This document shows positions 61,904-64,000 of a stretch of DNA of 64,000 nucleotides, in pieces. Source of the DNA: Dactylorhiza incarnata. Its lineage: Eukaryota > Streptophyta > Magnoliopsida > Asparagales > Orchidaceae. The notes under the pieces were generated by a model. That model worked only from the letters and a program-made list of their open reading frames with translations, was not told the DNA's origin and did no database searches. Made by a program: the position numbers and the translations under genes. The stretch's first letter is position 1. Each line of letters opens with the position of its first letter. The stretch covers positions 2,527,001-2,591,000 of the forward strand of contig JAWHQI010000257.1 in NCBI GenBank assembly GCA_033032865.1. The letters run 5' to 3'.

Positions 61904-64000
61904 AGTATACCCTGATCCAATAATGCAAACTGAGAAATGTAACACTGTGATTATCACCGATGTTCCCACGAGCGACATTAACATAGAGTGTCTAGTACAT
62001 ACGCGTTACCATATTCAAGGTAAGACTCAAATATGAGACTCGTCTACAAGTATAGAATCCTTGAAATCTCTTCAAGTTATACCTTGGAGCCTACTCATCA
62101 ATGAGGATGTGGAGTTTAGTATTGTGTATTTAGGACCCCTCTTTCACACTTTTAAGCGCACTCCCAATTTCCTGGGAACCTATCCTATTACTCATTTCAC
62201 ATACTACGAAGTTTCTTATATCTTACCTAGTGATGCACCATATGCGTTTTCCATCCTTAGAGACATTGGACACATCTGAATGCCGACTTTAGTGTCAATA
62301 TCTTAGACAATTTTCTGGGTGATATTCGCTCTTGCGATGAATTTTCCTACACACTCCCAACATAGCACCCGGTTAAACCACCACTTGTTAGGGACGTATC
62401 CACTATTAGGGAGTAGTTGAGCATGATGGTCTGAGGATCTATTCCATCATCACTAGTGATGATGCATCAAATGATTATTTATATGATCATCACACCCGCG
62501 ATGAATTTTTCTACACCCCACCCACTGAACCCCCTGACTATGTACTCCTCTGGAAAGACATCTGGAGTGCTATTAATCCTTAAAATAGGAGATTCGTTCA
62601 GTCCGTTGACGATCATTTGTCGTGACATGCATGAGTCTATCTTGTGTTGGATCACTTGTAATAATGAAATTTATAAATCTTATGCTGATAGCCAACAATA
62701 AAGCACAAAACTTCAAAGAAGGTGAACAAGTAATGATCCGTATATGTTGTAACGGCCCCCTTAATGGCTACCGCTACAATTTGCATATACATATCATATA
62801 TTTCATCAGAGTTGCAAGGTAAGAAACATTCAATGTAACGTATGATGTAATATAGTACAAAAAAGAAAAATGCATGACAAAAGAACCCATTTCATTTCAT
62901 AACTGATCTGATACAAGATACACACACACACATGTAGCCCTATACATACAACAAAAAGGGGCTTACCAAACACTGTACATATACACAAGACTGACTCAAA
63001 CTAGCACTACATGCACAGACATATGCCATAAGAAAAACTATAGACACTACATAAAGTAGAATTGAAACTCCTCATGCGGACACTCTTGATCTTTGCACCT
63101 CGTCCTATGCTCGTCCAGAACACCAAACACTGCTGTGGAGACTTCAATCCAAAGACGGTACCTCTTCTCCTGACGAGGAGAACACGGTCGACGCTAACTA
63201 TTGGTGGCTGTAACCGCCTCTTCCTTGACCTGTTTAGTTTTATTTTCTAATTAGTCAAAGAACTATGTGAATTCTTACTTGTACTTTCTTTTACCTATGA
63301 TGGATTCCTTTATCTTGTAGCCTTTCTTGTGTTCGTAGACTTGTACTGAATTAACCCATTTATTCTCGCTCTTTCATATCATTAGCTTGTGTTTCCTATA
63401 ACACAATTAAATGATATTACTTGACTTTTCATTTATGGGCCATATAAAGCGTAAATTAAACTTTATGAATTTATTATGTGTCCTTGTCTCACACGTTCAT
63501 GTTGCAATATTTATCACGTGCCCTTGTCTCGCACGTTCATATTGCTATTCGTGCCCTTGACTCGCACGAATCATAATTATGTTCATATTCATGTCAGAAG
63601 ATTATTCTCCCCATCTCCCGGGTTGGGTTAACTCTTAATATAGCCCATTAATTTGATATGACTTTTAACCCTTTAATTTCTTGGAGGATTAATTGATCTT
63701 TTGTCTTGCTTCGCCTACTTTGCGGATTTGTCGTTATTCAACTTATTTGAGAATTTACCTTTATTGGACTTGTTTGCGAATTACTTGTATATTATATTAT
63801 GGTTTCTACCATAATTGCATAGTACGAGTCATATGAAATAGAAGCAAATGAAAATAAAGAAAATAAGAACTCACCCCTTCTTTCTTTTTTTCTTTTTTCT
63901 CTGCGCTGCTCATTTCCCTTTTTTCCACCTTGAGAGTCCATGACCTAAATACATTACCATTATTTGCTGATCCTATTGTAATAATAACGGTGTTATCATA
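61904..64000. other. Right end of window: no confident gene
   Basis: 61909-62720 probably continues the family A interior (DYLYDHHTRDEFF-like wording near 62470) without a recognisable domain. From about 62740 (GTAACGGCCCCCTTAATGG) the sequence may be part of another LTR. GTGCCCTTG.CTCGCACG phrases repeat at 63480-63570. No RadA exon 4 is visible. Confidence 0.35.

Noticed and set aside
49482..64000. RadA exon 4 (Walker B) within intron-like sequence
   Set aside because: I looked for the expected conserved YVSGEES-type block and found none; a profile search of downstream sequence would decide.

Overview
This is a flowering-plant nuclear window. Split genes with GT-AG introns, a plant serine-carboxypeptidase-like gene, an organelle-type RadA gene and dense LTR retrotransposons, MULEs, hATs, Helitrons and an RTE LINE all say so. 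I cannot name the species; a monocot is possible but not shown. Most of the sequence is transposable elements, many nested, and most long ORFs are TE remains or side effects of tandem repeats.

Two host genes can be followed through the repeats. The first is a plus-strand serine-carboxypeptidase-like (SCPL) gene, of which eight exons survive between 3535 and 13170. Its introns hold a solo LTR, a MULE, four copies of a foldback MITE and a Helitron-like fragment. It is a pseudogene: the catalytic serine codon reads Phe, two exons carry frameshifts, and the 3' exons are absent. The second is a RadA/Sms-like organellar recombination gene. Exon 1 is at 21178-21872, exon 2 at 29313-29368 and exon 3 (Walker A) at 49423-49481. 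Its introns are about 7.4 kb, about 20 kb and more than 14 kb, and the rest of the ATPase is not in the window. The three visible exons are open and join in phase, so this gene may be functional.

Layout: 1-3125 degenerate Tat/Ogre-like Gypsy; 3535-13170 SCPL pseudogene; 13531-16734 Copia-type gag-protease element with target duplication TAGTA; 16770-18035 Copia 3' fragment; 18036-18178 a second copy of an SCPL intron; 18179-20860 internally deleted hAT. RadA intron 1 holds an RTE LINE split by a 2.1-kb solo LTR (target duplication ATCTT) and a MITE. RadA intron 2 holds a 1.68-kb solo LTR with a GC-rich palindromic 30-bp array, three Helitrons, long hairpins, a second MITE copy, a full-length mutated Gypsy chromovirus (39109-44749, GAATC) and Copia remnants. 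From 49482 on lie old LTRs in both orientations and a non-autonomous gag-only LTR element (56547-61903, AGTAT) with two internal satellite arrays and a MITE nested in one of its LTRs.

The most notable structures are the palindromic array in the 29.7-31.4 kb solo LTR, the hairpins at 32.5-32.8 kb, the satellite-bearing gag-only element at 56.5-61.9 kb, the gag-protease-only Copia, the catalytically dead SCPL relic and the unusually long poly-G runs. All boundaries, target duplications and frames were read by eye; no database search was possible.
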